From positions 50,522,951 through 50,586,950 of the forward strand of contig OY998178.1 in the NCBI GenBank assembly GCA_963921935.1: a stretch of 64,000 nt of DNA, written 5' to 3'. A program made the translations under genes and the position numbers. Source of the DNA: Galeruca laticollis. Lineage: Eukaryota > Arthropoda > Insecta > Coleoptera > Chrysomelidae. The notes below the pieces were generated by a model. It was given only the letters and a program-made list of their open reading frames with translations, searched no databases and was not told where the DNA came from. This document shows, one piece after another, positions 23,845 to 37,058 of the stretch (the stretch's first letter is position 1; each line of letters opens with the position of its first letter).

Positions 23845-25305
23845 ATGGACGCAGAACAATTTAAACAACTAATGGCTGCAATACGTGAGCAGCAGCAAAG
23901 TCTCATCAACGAGATTAATGATGTGATGATCCCGAAAAAGACAGTATTGTAAAAAAAGACATTCCCAAAGAAAAAGATTAAATTGTGTATATTATATTTT
24001 CCAATGTTAATAGCGGGCACCGATCTGATTAAGGTCAGGCGAACACCCAGGAATCACGTTTCTACTAAACGTAAACATTGCGTTCACATACGCGGAAGGT
24101 CAAACCTACCGGTGACTGACTTGCATGTTTCCTATAGAAACAAAATGTAACTAACCAATGATTAATTCATTATTATTTTGAAGAAGTTAAAATGTATAAG
24201 ATATTGTAATCTGTGTTAATTCTAAGTACACTAAACCCAGTGAGTTATATGAATGATGTTGTTTATTCAATCCTAGAAGAACGGCTACTAGGTATGTGTT
24301 TTCCTCAAAGATTTAATGGCTATATGGTAAACGTAGTTCATACGAGGGGCACTTACTGAGTAACCACCACAGAATCAATTACATCCGGAACAACAGCCGT
24401 CAGCAACGATTCCTGTGAATTTTTCAAATTTAGCACCATTTGAAAATTTTCATTAACTCAAAGAAAAAATTTCCTGTTACCTTCAACGTTTTGAAAATTA
24501 TGATAACATGAAAGGAGTCAATGATGAATAAAAAATTGCTCAGCTGATCTGTGTTTCAATAGGTTCCACACATTATAATAGTTTGGCAGCATTTCTTGGT
24601 CCTGATAAACCAGTAAAACTGTTGAACTACAAAGATTTAGTGCAGGTCTTGAAACAAATGTTAATACCAAAGAAGAGTGTCATTGTCTCTCAACATTATT
24701 TTCTGAACGTTTACCAAAAAGAAAGTCAGTCAATTGCAGTATATGTAGCAGCACTTCAACGCGATCTTGAATATTGTGAGTTTTCAACTACACGTGATGT
24801 TCCAGGTCTGTTTCTATCACAGACATTTTTCTCAGAGCTCAGTTTATTCGTGATTTGCGTGATGATTGGTTAAGAGAACAAGTTTTACAGTCAAACTTTA
24901 CATCTTTCGAGGAAATATTTAAAAAGTCAACTGCTCTGGAAGCATCGAAAATAGAGGGTAAACAACTATCTGAGTACTCCAGTTCGAATCACTCAAATTT
25001 CAACACTAGTGATATCAGAGCAATTTCAAATTCTATAAGACTTAACAGGAATCGTTCCAGTTTGTAATCAAATTCTCGAGTCCAAATTATCAGAATTTGC
25101 GATACCACTGCAGTCAACCAGATTACAAGGCACTTGGTAACGAAAATCTTTGTATTCGATGTGGCAGAAACAATTATATAATTGGAGATTGTAGTGTCGA
25201 CAGACACAAAATATCCTGTCAATTCTGCAAGAAAATTGGACATGTTGCAAATGTTTGTATTGAAACATTGTTAAATGCTCCTCTCAAAAAATCGGGTATA
25301 ACAAA
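23845..25305 (+). pseudogene. gypsy gag with two zinc knuckles, broken
   Basis: The ATG at 23845 opens MDAEQFKQLMAAIREQQQSL, a common gag start in this retroelement group. About 400 bp (roughly 23980-24385) of unrelated-looking sequence follow before capsid-like text resumes (APFENFH, then YLQRFENYDN; 24583-24830 includes LNYKDLVQVLKQML and FCEFSTT-like blocks). A frameshift near 24835 leads into RDLRDDWLREQVLQ and the linker. Two CCHC knuckles are readable at about 25157-25260: CIRCGRNNYIIGDC and CQFCKKIGHVANVC. The first has no His at the usual place in this reading. Gag would package the RNA. Confidence 0.75.
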
Positions 25306-25319
25306 CTCAACTTCACTCT

Positions 25320-28243
25320 GTGCATGTTGTTTCTGACGACCAACCAAGTTCCGGTGTTGAGTATGGCGTTAAAAAGATAGAAACATTTTATAATCATTTT
25401 GAAGTGGTTGAATTATTCGAAATACTTCCTGATTCCGATAAATATCTTATTACGGTGTACCTAAATAGAAAATCTCAACGTTTCGAAGTCGATTCAGGTG
25501 CAAAGTTTTCCTTACTAAATGAGAACGATTTCAATAATTTAAATTTGAATATAGCCATGAAAAATTCAAACATAGCCTTCATATCTTATACGGGCAATGT
25601 GATTCAATACAAGGGAAAAGTCTCTGTTAATGTCGAATACCGTGGGAAGGTGATTGAAGATGCTCTTCTTGGGCGACAATGGATTCGAGGACTAGGTATT
25701 GAACTTCATCAAATTGACACTTACATGAAAATCTCAGTTTCAGTATATATCATGCAGCACGACAACTCAATCGAAAGTATATTGAATAATTTTTCACCAA
25801 TATTCCAAGCAAAAGTTGGATGTGTTCCAGGACTGAAGGTTGCACTTCAACTTGTGAAATGCGTTAAACCCTCGTTTACAAGAGAAATAAGTGTACCATA
25901 TGCACTACTGAAGCTTGTAAACGAAGAACTGGATTCACTAGAAGCAGATGCTATCATATCATTAGTTCCTACAAGTGACTGGGGTTCACCTTTAGTCGTA
26001 ATTTCGAAAGCAGATGGAGGTGTTCGATTATTTGTCGATTACAAATGTGGGGTTAACGAAAAATTAGTTGATGCAAATCTCCCAATACGCCGCTTAGACG
26101 ATGTCTTGAATAGCCTTCGAAATTCTGAATACTTCTGTAAGCTGAATCTTTATAAAGTTTATCTACACATATAAGTAAATGAAGAAAGCAGTGCGATTCA
26201 AACAATTTCAACTAACGGTGGCACTTATCGCATGAATCGTCTCAGTTTCGGATTAAAAACAGCCCCATCCGAATTTAATTGTATTCTTTCTCAGCTCCTT
26301 AAGGGTCTCACAAAACCGGAATCGTATTTTGATATTATTGTTCATGGATTGACATTTGACGAATGCACTGAAAATCTAAAATCATGATTGCAAAAACTCA
26401 TAGAATTATGATCTTCACCTTAACAAAAATAAATGCTCATTCTTTAAAGAACGAATTGAATATCTGGGACATATTGTGGAATTCAACAAAGTTTCAAAAT
26501 CTCCAGTCAAGATTTGTCAATTCAAGAAATGCCACGTCCATCTAATGTAAATGATGTTAAAAGATTCCTAGGTCTAGTCACATATTATTCCAGATTTGTT
26601 ACAGATTTTTCCACTATTTCTTATCCTCTTCGATGTTTGCTTAGAAAAAACTAACGATGGTTATGGACAGCACAGTGTGAATCAGCGTTCATGCATTAAA
26701 GGCTGAGCTTTGTAGCAACCGCGTTATTATACCCTTCGATCCCTGTTTACCTCTTGTTTTAACCACATATGCAAGTCCCACTGGAATAGCCGCGGTACTC
26801 AGCCATACTATAGACGGAGTTGAAAGACCGGTGGCATATGCTTCGCGTTCGCTTACTGTCTCTGAAAGCAATTATAGCCAGCTCGACAGAGAAGCGTTTG
26901 CAATTATTTTTGGTGTTAATGACTTTTATAATTATTTATTTGGAAATGATTTCCTACTTATTACCGACAACGAACTATTTTTAAGAATTTTTCATCATCG
27001 CAAAGCACTTCCACAAATGACGTCTTCGCGTTTACTTCGTTATGCATCATTTCTCTAAGGTTTCAACTATTATGTCCAGTCCCAGAGAGGCAAAGAAAAT
27101 CAAAAGGTTTGTCTAGAGCTCCAATTCAAAATTCCAATATTTCAACTGATAATCGTATTGGTGATGAAGTGAATCAAATTCATCATCAAGTAATTTTTCA
27201 AATTTCAAGCGAAAAAGTTACGATAATTAAAAATGAAACAAAAAACGATCCAGATCTCAGCAAAATTATTGTGACTTTGAAATATCAATCGATGGATTCT
27301 GAATACACATTGATAAACGACATACTTTTTAGAATGGATAGAATTGTAATTCCAGGAAGTTTAAGATCCAGTATACCTGAAGAACTACATGAAACACATC
27401 TGGGAATTACAGAAACGAAACAATTGGCTCGCTGTTATGTGTATTGGCCTAGAATTGACAAGGACATCGAAAAATTAGTCAAAAGTTGTGAAAATGGTGC
27501 ACTAACAAGATCAAATCCGCCCAAGGTACCTGTGAATCCATGGGATTTACCTAAAAGTAATTGGGAGATAATGCTATTTCTTAGTATGCATAGATGCGAA
27601 ATCAAAATGTGCAGAAGTTAAAATATTAAAGGATTCGCCAAATAGTTTAACGACGATTAGATTATTATAAAATATTTTTGCAGTACATGGGTATCCATAG
27701 GATATAATTTCGGACAATGTAACCATTTTCAAAAGTGAAGAATTTCAAAACTATTCCGAATTCAATGGATTATTCCAACAATTTATAGCTTCAGGACCTC
27801 CGGCAACAAATGGACTTGCAGAAAGAAACGTGCAGTCTTTGAAGCATGGATTCAAAGCGAGTATGCATGACTGTACACCTATTCATGACAAAGTCCAAAT
27901 TATTTTGTTTCGGTATCGCGCGACATCACTAGTTTGTGGTGAATATCCTGCAGAGTTGTATTTGCATCGGAAGATGCGAATTCGTTTGGATGCAACTGTT
28001 CCTTATCGACCCAAAGCCTCTCAGTCTTAATACAAACCAGTACGTTCATTTCTAGTGGGGGAAAGGATCCAGGTTAGAGTTTTAGTAAATAATAAACACA
28101 TATGGCAGCTCGAAAATGTAGAAAAGAAACTTGGGAAACTCCATAATTTGGTAGTTTTAGACCCAGTAAGACCATTAAAAAGACATGTTAACCAATTGAG
28201 ATCACCGCTAGTCCGGATAAAGACAGTAACGTTTGGTCCCACT
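25320..28243 (+). pseudogene. gypsy pol: protease, reverse transcriptase, RNase H, integrase
   Basis: In order: protease with VDSGAKFSLL (about 25491, the DSG active site), then the reverse transcriptase fingers (WGSPLVVISKADGGVRLFVDY, about 25980-26040) and RLSFGLKTAPSEFN (about 26235-26275). The catalytic box reads YFDIIVHG at about 26326 where relatives have Tyr-x-Asp-Asp, so one Asp is missing. RNase H is at 26800-27055 (PVAYASRSLTVSE-NYSQ, DREAFAI). Integrase has the HETHLG His pair (about 27390), but its Cys pair reads CENGALTR, so the second Cys is lost. The core Asp in ISDN (about 27712) and Glu in NGLAERNVQSLK (about 27820) remain. Stops at 26172 and near 26385, 27056, 27619 and elsewhere break it. 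Confidence 0.85.
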
Positions 28244-28499
28244 TAGTCATTCAATGTTCCAATGCCTCCAACAGCACCTCAAAGTAATCCAGGTTTATTG
28301 AAAGAACGTCATTTATGTGAACACCTGATGCGTTACTATTACGACCTCAAAGAGAAATACATCCACCTGTTTGGTCCAAAGTCTACGTAATGGCATAAAA
28401 TAAGAATTTAATAGTATCTTAACAGTAAATAGGAATGTTATAGGTTTTAAAAGTTTTCTCTTTATATAAAATAATTTGTAATAAGGAGGGGAAAATTTT

Positions 28500-28642
28500 T
28501 GTAACCTTTTTATTGAAAAGTATTAATCATAACATATAAGGGATGTCAGAGAGAAGTGTCAAGAAATGTAAAAAAGTAATAAATGTCTATTTTCAAAAAG
28601 ATAGAAATAATTCAGTTTAGATCCTTCTCAGGATTGTAATAA
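28500..28642 (+). repeat. 3' LTR of the gypsy element
   Basis: Begins TGTAACC after the polypurine tract and matches 23623-23770 with scattered differences. Confidence 0.75.
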
Positions 28643-29972
28643 TAATGAAGTAGTTATTTCATTTTAATTCTCAATTTTTTTTGTTTTCTACAAAATTTTC
28701 ATAGTTTTGTCTAGTAGAGTATACTTAGTTGTTTTCTTCATCATAATAAAATGAAATCTTTCTATAGTAATCAGTCTAATAAAGTATATAATTTTGACAC
28801 GAAAAATGAAATACATAAGAATGTCATTATGATACATCAGAATATAAATAATTTCACATACTGAGTGAGTGAATCAGAAGGAATGAACGTCTGGTAATAT
28901 TGCGATACTGGTTTTCAATAAAAAACTAATCTTCTAATTTGTAAAGCATTCAGATAATACAAGATCTATTTTATAGCGCGGAAATAAAGAAGCGCGCTTT
29001 ATACATCTTCGGAATCTGGTATAGTTTTTTCGCTAAAGATTATAAACGTCCTAACAGAGTCAATATATAAGAGGCGGACGTTAAAAATCGCATAGTTTTC
29101 CTTATAATATACCAATAGAGTTGGCATTGGATAATCGTAATTCTGTCAATACTCGCAGTCATTTCTCCATGCGTATCCTATCTCTTTGAACGTCCCGTAG
29201 ATAGTCAATAACGCAATTTGTATGTGTAACTGCTACCGCAGTTTTATTTATTACTAAAGCGAATAAAAAGAAAAGTATTTCACACTCGCCTAGAGGATTG
29301 AGACAGTTTTAGATTTAAGGCAAAAACAAAGCTTTCTAAGAATATCGTAGAATATCATCGACGTGTTCGCAATTTAATCGATTCTTTTAGAAATTCGATA
29401 CCATTTGGGTACGTCATAAAAATTTTTACATTTATCTCCATATTCTTGCGGTGTTTACAATGTGGGAAAGGAATTTGAGGAGCGTAAGCTTTAACAGCGG
29501 AAAACCTCGTTTGCGGTAGTGCGAATATCGACTAACATAGCAGAGAATTATCTCGAACAGAATTTTTTGTTTCAAAGCGATATTAGCGTACATATGAGAC
29601 TCGGGAACAGTAAAAATAATTTTCTACTATTGGGAGTAATTGTGATATTAAAATTAGATACTTATTTGGAAAGTATAGCTGAAGAATTTTAATCTGATTC
29701 TTAATTACCATAAATATGATATGAACTATTCTTCTCTTGGGTACAGTCTCTAAATTTATTCGGCTTGTTTCTTTTTAACTGACTCAGTTTGTAACATAAA
29801 AAATTGCTCTAACGCGAGAAATGGCAAGGTATTTTGTTATTTCATTTATCAATTGTTGGTACTCATGAATTCCGGCAAAAGTTGGACAGAACGTAAAATA
29901 TTGAAGGAGGAAACAAATGACAAGCATGAAATGGCGGGTGGTTTCCAGTTTTGTGTTATATTTTATTTGCAG
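28643..29972. other. No gene recognised
   Basis: Mostly AT-rich DNA right of the gypsy element. No transposon signature was seen. If the gene at 29973-31376 is real, further upstream exons could lie here, but I could not identify any. Confidence 0.4.
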
Positions 29973-31376
29973 GAAGCACATTTTTGCACGAAAAAGTACT
30001 TGAATGAAGTGGTCTTCGTTATCGTTAGTTCCTACTTAGCTACAGTTCCCATACTTAGTTATAATAGACGAACAATAGTTTTTATCGGTAAGTACCTACC
30101 TATTCCAAAATCATAATTAATAAAACTTTATACTCATTCAATACTTCAATCGGCTATTGTACATTGAAATTCCAGGTGGTGGAATTGTACACTAACATTA
30201 TATAATAGAGTTTACAGTATAAGGGCTTTTTCAACTTTTAAAATATTTTAGTTAGTAAGTATATTTTGAAAACGATTCACAATATTTCAAATCCTAAATA
30301 TGCATTATACCCTACAAAAAACTTAATATTGCAATAGGGTAGATATTATTATTAATAATAAAACATGATTAGATGTTGGCAGAAATTTGAGTCTAGAAGA
30401 AAATCTTTTCAATGTTCAAGATGTTTCAGAAGCTACTTACATGAATAAAATAAAGAACAAATAGTTGATAATTATGTAAAGGGGAGTAACTATTTCAGAT
30501 AGTCTGATACAGACATTGTATTAAACAGTACAAAAAATATTGAATCAAGTATCTAGTTCTACTCCATCAATATAGTTTTGCAGACTTAGAAATTTTTAAC
30601 ATTAATACTAGCAGTTCTTGTAAACAATTAGAGACTGTTTAAGACTTCGAAGACATTTCTGTTAAAAAGCTCATTTCCATTTGAAAATATGCTGAATACA
30701 ATAAATAAGCTGTACCATGGTACCTATATTAATCTTGTTCAAGAATATGTAACTTATGACACTGAATGCTCCAGTCGACAAACAGAATTCAATTATTTAT
30801 TATTGTAGAAACACAGCTATTGGATACCCAAGTGGATACAATTAATTATGAACTCATATAACTTGATAATAAATTCATATCTCCCCTTCATAAGTATTTT
30901 TTCTGTATAGTGTATTAATAATGCTTAGTTTTCATTAAATTACAATTCCACGATGTTAATATACAATATGTTCCAGGATGAAAAGAACAAGATAAGAATA
31001 GTATATTATTTTAGACAGAAAAGAAGTATGAGTTTTCATGGCACACCTGAATTTACCTTCCAAACGGAGTGAGACATGTAATAGAAGGTAAATTATGAAA
31101 AGTCACTTCTCGAAATAAAATATGTTATTATTCCTTTGAAGAACCCCGTATGTATCTTATGGAAAATAGGTCCCAGTCGATTGGCTGAAAATCAAGTTTG
31201 ATGTAGTTTATGATGATCGATCAAAGGTCTCTATGGGCACAATTTGATCTAAAGTAATTGTTTTATCAGCTGCTGTTCAGAACACCTTCAAATGTTTCAC
31301 AGATAAGGATTTTGAAGTGTACGTTATGGAATGGTTGAGGCACTCGAAACAGCGACTCTTGCGGGAGAAAAAGTAA
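29973..31376 (+). CDS. Candidate 3' end of a host gene, two exons (29973-30087 and 31303-31376)
   Basis: Exon 1 (115 bp) has a strong acceptor before it (a T-rich run ending in TTTGCAG at 29972) and a consensus donor after it (ATCG/GTAAGTACC). Only one frame is open, giving YLNEVVFVIVSSYLATVPIL, a likely membrane helix, then YNRRTIVFI. It ends in codon phase 1. Exon 2 starts after TTTCACAG (31302) and, in the matching phase, gives the split codon GAT, then KDFEVYVMEWLRHSKQ, a basic tail, and TAA at 31374-31376. The agreement of both splice sites and phase is unlikely by chance. I do not recognise the protein; a membrane segment near the C-terminus followed by a charged amphipathic tail is all that can be said. 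Upstream exons are unplaced. It could also be a decayed gene. Confidence 0.5.
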
Positions 31377-31499
31377 CCGTAAGTAAACGATAGAATTTTC
31401 TTTAATCAGATTGGATTTCTGTTGATTTGACGTAATGTTTGATAAAATTTTTATGATATAACATTTTTATTAGTTTAAATATTATTAAAAAACTATTCA

Positions 31500-31505
31500 A
31501 ATAAA
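31500..31505 (+). promoter_or_regulatory. Possible poly(A) signal AATAAA
   Basis: AATAAA lies about 125 bp after the stop of the candidate gene ending at 31376. In such AT-rich DNA the hexamer also occurs by chance. Confidence 0.35.
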
Positions 31506-31644
31506 TTTTTTTGAACTTTCTGTAATGTATGTGTATCCGTTAAACTTTATTAATTCAGTTTTAAAGTATGTTACGTTATGACAACTACAGATTAATATAC
31601 CCTATTTATTTCTTGCTTTCTCTAAATGTGTTCATTAGTTTCCA

Positions 31645-32830
31645 CTTTCCAGACTTGTTATGTAATATGCTTACACAATTTTATTTTTTTTAGGTCGGGT
31701 TCCTGGACAAATTTTTGTTTTTCTAACTTTGTATCTGTTTTTTCCAAATTTACTGTACTGTTCATTAATAGTGAATAAACGTTTTAAATCTTTTATTGCT
31801 TTTTTTGCTATTTTATTTTAAATGTACAGGGTGAACAACTAAGAACGACTGTAGGCCACATCTCAGAAAAGAATCATGGTCCAACTTTCAAAAAAATTGC
31901 TGGAAAATATTTTGCAGTCTCTAAAATATCCGCTAGGGGTGGAATGAACACTCCAAAATATAATACTCTAAAAAAACATACTAAAGGTGTCCTAAAAATA
32001 CAATTTATGAAATCTTGATGAGTTATGAAAAAATTTATTTAAGGAAAATTTTTGCTATTATTTCTCAAATAATGGGTAGGGAAGGTTCAATCTCATGAAC
32101 AAATGTGAAACTTTTTCGTTTTTTAACCGATATTGATTATTTTAGTTGCATTTAAAAGAGTTTTTGCGTTTAATAAGATTGATAACAGTATTAGATAATT
32201 TTGTATCCACTCGGAAATTTCGAATGTAAATTGAAGCATTTTTTAAATTTTTATATCTGATATTGTAAATCTTATATCTTGAAATAGATTCCTATTTTTT
32301 CAACCCCTTTTCATCAGAATTTAAAAAATGCCTCATTACATTGAAATTTCCGAGAAAAATGAGCGAATTGTCGACTTTTTAACATAGCGTTGACGAATTT
32401 GTTCCATTTTGTTATTTTTGTTGAACATATCTTATTAAAGAGGAAAAACTCTTTTAAATGACGCCAAAAACATTGATGTCGATTAAAAACCAAAAAAGTG
32501 TTATGACATTTGTTTTTTATGTTGAACCTTCGCCCACCCCTTACTTGAAGAATAAGGACAAAAAGTACCTAACTACATTTTTTCATAATCTCATCGATAT
32601 ATCAAAACTTGTATTTCTAGGATACCTTTAGTATGTCTTCTTTGGAGATAATCACAGTAAGTATTATGTTTTCAAGTGTTCATTCCACCCCATAGCAGAT
32701 ATTTTAGGAACTTAAAAATATTTTTCAGTTATTTTTCAGGGTCATTTACCTGAAGTTATTTTTCTAAAATTTTACCATGACTATTTGTTGAAATATGGCC
32801 GGCAGCCGGCGTTCTTAGTTGTTCACCCTG
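31645..32830 (+). repeat. Second copy of the repeat seen at 595-1465
   Basis: 31645-31826 matches 595-766 and the foldback that follows matches 767-1465. This copy holds the complete foldback. Confidence 0.75.
31827..32830. mobile_element. Foldback element, 1004 bp, with TA flanks
   Basis: The left end CAGGGTGAACAACTAAGAACG and right end CGTTCTTAGTTGTTCACCCTG (right end at 32830) are inverted copies, each next to TA. The inversion continues inward: GGTGGAATGAACACT near 31937 faces AGTGTTCATTCCACCCC near 32675, and the AATAAGATTGATAACA-type text of the left arm is mirrored loosely on the right. No protein is encoded. TA target choice and the CAGGGTG end suggest mobilisation by a Tc1/mariner-type transposase. 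Confidence 0.8.
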
Positions 32831-35788
32831 TATTTGCTGATTAGGCACAGAAACATCTATATGATGTCATCTAGAATGCTTGAGTTATATTATTTAGAGG
32901 TTTAATTAATGTCCATATAACATCTAAGAGAATACATCGTATTGTTTTTGAAATGTCGCATTCAGATCATTGATAAGATGTTCTTTTTTAGACATTGCAC
33001 TAACATCGACAAGATGATAAAAGGCATTTCAGAATGTAACAGAAATGTTGTTTTTAGTTCGTTATAAATACTTCCTTTTGAGAAAGTTCTAGTAACATCT
33101 CAGTAATGTAAAAAGGCAGCGCTTCAACATCACTGAGAAGTTGAGTTAACAGCCACAAGCTGGGCATAACCGGTTGTATAGATGTGCATGTGATGAAAAC
33201 AAGAGGAAAAAAGGAAGAATATTATCACAATGTGATGTTGAATTAACGTAACTCTAATATTTATTTGCATAGTGGGAACAGTCGTGGGTATTTTTTATGA
33301 AAGTTGAGGAACCCGAAACGTAATTGAGGGGCGATAGAAATTTTAATTCACAGGAAAAATTTCAAAAACTGCGATGAGAGAGAAACTATAAAAAATTAGG
33401 TATTTTCGGTAATGTGTCTGTGGAGTTAAGAAAGTACTCACTAAAACGCGTTTATTAGGTTAACCAGTTTATTAAAATGTTTGACTTGCGTCAGTGATCA
33501 GAACCATAAAAAAATCCACAATACGGGTACATGCATAACCGGGTACCAACGACAGACAGCAACAATAAGACACAAAATCTTACATACGTTACATACGTTC
33601 AAAAATTGATATACACATAAAACCAATAAGAAAATTAGTTTACTAATGAAATTATTCTCCTTTCATTCATAAAAGTGAATGTAGAATATTATTCCGTTAC
33701 TGAATTACTTGAAAATAGATAAAAAAACATCGGCATTGTGGAAGTTACGTCAAGATAATAAAACGGAAGATAATTTTATCTAGGTTAAAGCGTGCACGCC
33801 CAATTTCTTGAGAATTCTTATATAAAACAGCATAAAACAATAATATTCTCTATAGGACAGATAATATTACAAATGAAAAAACTAGGTAGCATAATAGAAT
33901 TGTCTTAACACGGTAGTGTTCTTATTATGGTTAAAAAAGTTGACGTGAAATGAAATTCGTCCTATTCCTTCGGCAGAGGAAAGGTGCGATTTACTCCAGG
34001 TACGGAGGTATAAAATAATTTTTAACGATACCTGAGTCCAGCAGTCACCAGCCAATTACGACAATACTACTCGGGTAATCAGCTTTGGTGATGACACTTG
34101 CTTAAACGCCGCAGGCGTGGTTTCTCGACGCGGTAGGTTTAATTTCTTATGACAATACTTGTATTAAGTCATCTACTCTCACCGCGTGATAGAACAAATC
34201 ACAGACACTCGGTATTCTTCGGTAACTTAATCTCTGTAGTATGCACAATAAACAGATACTCCGGTAATTTTAATTCGCCGACTAAGCAAAGGAAATATCG
34301 ATACTTTGGTACTATACGATACGATATTTCAATCTTATTAATGATAAATACGACACATAAATAGAGTTGACACTCTCGGAACTTTACAACTACCCTAGTC
34401 AAGTATTCATCCCAGACTGAATCTCGTCACGAGATTTTAAGGATAGGCAGCCTTTTTTGAAATGTTTTCCCGAAAAATAACGGTAAAGCTAGTTCTAAAA
34501 AAACCATATAACAAACCATATAAAAAGAATCGAGGCCCTAACTTCACCAATTACGATGTCTACCCAGAATTTCGTAAAAAGTACCTTTTTGTCATAGGCG
34601 ATACTAAAAACTATTGTTTGCACATCGTACATTTTTTTTAGAGGTGATATCAAAAACTATTGTATATTTTCAGTTGTTATTTATTTGAATTGAAAATCAA
34701 GATTGAAGCGTAACAAACCTTTTCGGCATCCAGAGATATATTGTTCCTCAATTTTTTAATGTTCATTGGTCATAAAGAATGATATCCTTCGCTTCGACGA
34801 AAATATTGTTGCGCCAGGACCGTACTGGGATAGAAATTATTCGATTTCGTAGGGCATAATATAGGAAAAATAAAAACGTTACAGTACTCAAGTTCATTAT
34901 AAAGGGGAATTTGGTTTTATATATTGTTAATATAGTTATAATTCTGATAAAATTGAAGAATTGTCCAAATCCTGAATCATATTGAAATTTTTGTCAACAG
35001 ACAGTGAAAATGTGTACATTTCACTAAGATTTCTTATTTTTTATTGATCATATTTACCTCCTGTGCGCTTAAAGTCATTTTCAAAAAGAGTATCTTATGA
35101 TAATTATTTTCAGATGCCAAAATCCTTGAATCAGAAGAATTCTTATGATGGTCCTTACTATTAACATATTTAGCCAGAGCACATCTTTCTGGATGTATCC
35201 GAGTAACAGAATAATGGGATGTTCTTCTTTGGGTTAAAGTTTTAGAAGTATAGACAATATACTTATTATATATAATTCCTACAAGTTATAGAGTAAACCA
35301 CGTTCGAGAGAGCTAAGGTTGGAGTTTTATTCTTTAGTTTGCTAAGAACAAATTTAATTGTCAACACTGTCAAAATTTCTTGCCAATATTTTCAAAGTTT
35401 ATCTTGTTCTTTCTGGTGCGACTGCATTGTACCGCTCTAATATGCATACAAATAAATTAACGGCCTGTTCTGTCCCTCTCAACACGCTTCGCAAACGTAA
35501 ATTGACAAGTCAATCGAAACACCACATTGGACTCACAATGGCATCCCGTGATAAAAATTTTGCTGGTGGCCGTGAAACTCCAACCTGGACTAACATTAGA
35601 AAAACACTTTATTTTGACTAAAAATCATAGATGAGGATGTATAACGTTGATTTGGAATCAAAAAGAAATATAGAACAGCAATTTCATAAAAAAAAGTGAT
35701 CGGCCAATGGGGACGTAACATTTATTAACATTCCGGCACTTAACCCGGTAAGTGTTCCCTTGAAAAATATCGAAATTTCACAAAAAAA
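32831..35788. other. No gene recognised
   Basis: Includes a slightly less AT-rich stretch (about 33950-34440) and an open frame at 35358-35621 without motifs. Nothing could be assigned on either strand. Confidence 0.4.
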
Positions 35789-36539
35789 ATGAATATATCT
35801 ATTATCAAACTGGGTTATGAAGAATGCGAGACCTACGAAGAATTCAAGAAAGATAACGATAGCCACACAAAAGTTAATATCGACGCAAACTGTGAATGTT
35901 GTAACCCTTGGAAAAAGCATGATGACAGAGCAAAAAAGGCAAGAGAATTGTATACCGCAGATAAAAACAAAAAAAAGAGGACAAAGACTGTATTATATAT
36001 TGTGGAGATATGGAAAAAGTTATAATATTACCACGTCTAGAAATATTTAAGTCTGCAATATTTACACATAGAATCGCAGTATATAATGAAAGTTCTATTC
36101 CCGTTGAAAAATATATAGTTCCAAGCCGTTTGCAGCTCTCTGGAATGATGCTCTTTTTGGACGAACCAAAGATGAACTTATTAGCAGTTTTTATCAGTTC
36201 CTGTTGTTTAAGAGATACGCAGATAAAATAATGATATGGTTGGACAATTGTTCTGCTCAGAACAAAAATTTTTCCCTCTTTTAATTTTTTATCTATGTAA
36301 TAAGCCGTGATGAAAAAGTTGGCTCAAAGATCATTCTTCGATATTTTGTACCAGGCCATATATTTATGGCTGCTGACTCTTTCCACCACAGGGTAGAACT
36401 GTCTATGCAAAAAATGGGTAACGAATTATATCACTTCACAGATTTTGTTGGATGTGTTAAGCGTGCATCTTCACATGTTGAAGCACGTGCAATGCACCAA
36501 ACACATTTTTACTTATGGCCAGATTACTCATCAGCTTAA
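35789..36539 (+). pseudogene. DDE transposase relic of a Sola-like/unclassified family
   Basis: Pieces in three frames add up to the C-terminal half of a repeat-encoded transposase known from insects and cnidarians. They are a Cys-rich block (GYEECETYEEFKKD, then CECCNPWKKHDDRAKKAREL, 35810-35960), MEKVIILPRLEIFKSAIFT (36010-36070), IMIWLDNCSAQNKNFSLFN (36231-36287) and VPGHIFMAADSFHHRVE (about 36348-36398). The Asp in WLDNCSAQN and the block PGH-F--ADSFHH resemble the second and third catalytic regions of the Sola-like proteins elsewhere in this window; this is inference. Frameshifts lie near 36000, 36130 and 36285-36310. The N-terminal DNA-binding part is missing. Confidence 0.65.
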
Positions 36540-37058
36540 AAATTAGGTAGAATGGAACCTAGACATTGTCGAGGTGGTTTTCAATAGATGATCAATGGGC
36601 ATGAGATACAAGAATGATTTTGGTGAAGTAGAATATACGCAAATAAATTTCTTGACCTCCAAAATAATAAAGTCTAAATAACTGCCCGAGCCAACCGGAC
36701 CACTAACTTGAAAGGAGTAACTCCTGAAAAGAAGAAAAGTGTTCTTATACATCTTGGTGGACTGTTGGGACAAAATCGACTGCAATTTTGGGAAAATTTT
36801 CCTATTGTAAACGAAAAGACCTAAAACATTCACTATATCTTTTGGTGTACCTATTTTTTTTATTACAAATAAAAACTATATTTAAATATTTTGTTTTTCT
36901 TTCTGTAACTTTTATATTATCAAAGTATTATGAATGCACTTTCAGTTTATTTAAATTATTTAATTTTTTTTATACTTGTAAGCCGTGACCATATTTTTTC
37001 GTAACATTTCCTAAGCAAATTAGTCGTTTCGCAGTTAACACACTAACTGTATTTGATA
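36540..37058. other. No gene recognised
   Basis: AT-rich spacer before the Tigger-like element. Nothing recognised. Confidence 0.5.

Larger units (their letters stand above)
23623..28642 (+). mobile_element. Ty3/gypsy-type LTR retrotransposon with very short LTRs
   Basis: Direct repeats of about 148 and 143 bp (23623-23770 and 28500-28642) share TGTCAGAGA-AA-TGTCAAGAAATG and AATTCAGTTTAGATCCTT. TGGCGACGAGTG directly after the left repeat (about 23772) is a typical primer-binding site, and the purine run AAGGAGGGGAAAA just before the right repeat (about 28483) is the polypurine tract. Inside, gag, protease, reverse transcriptase, RNase H and integrase follow in the gypsy order. The element is dead through many stops and frameshifts. 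Confidence 0.85.
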
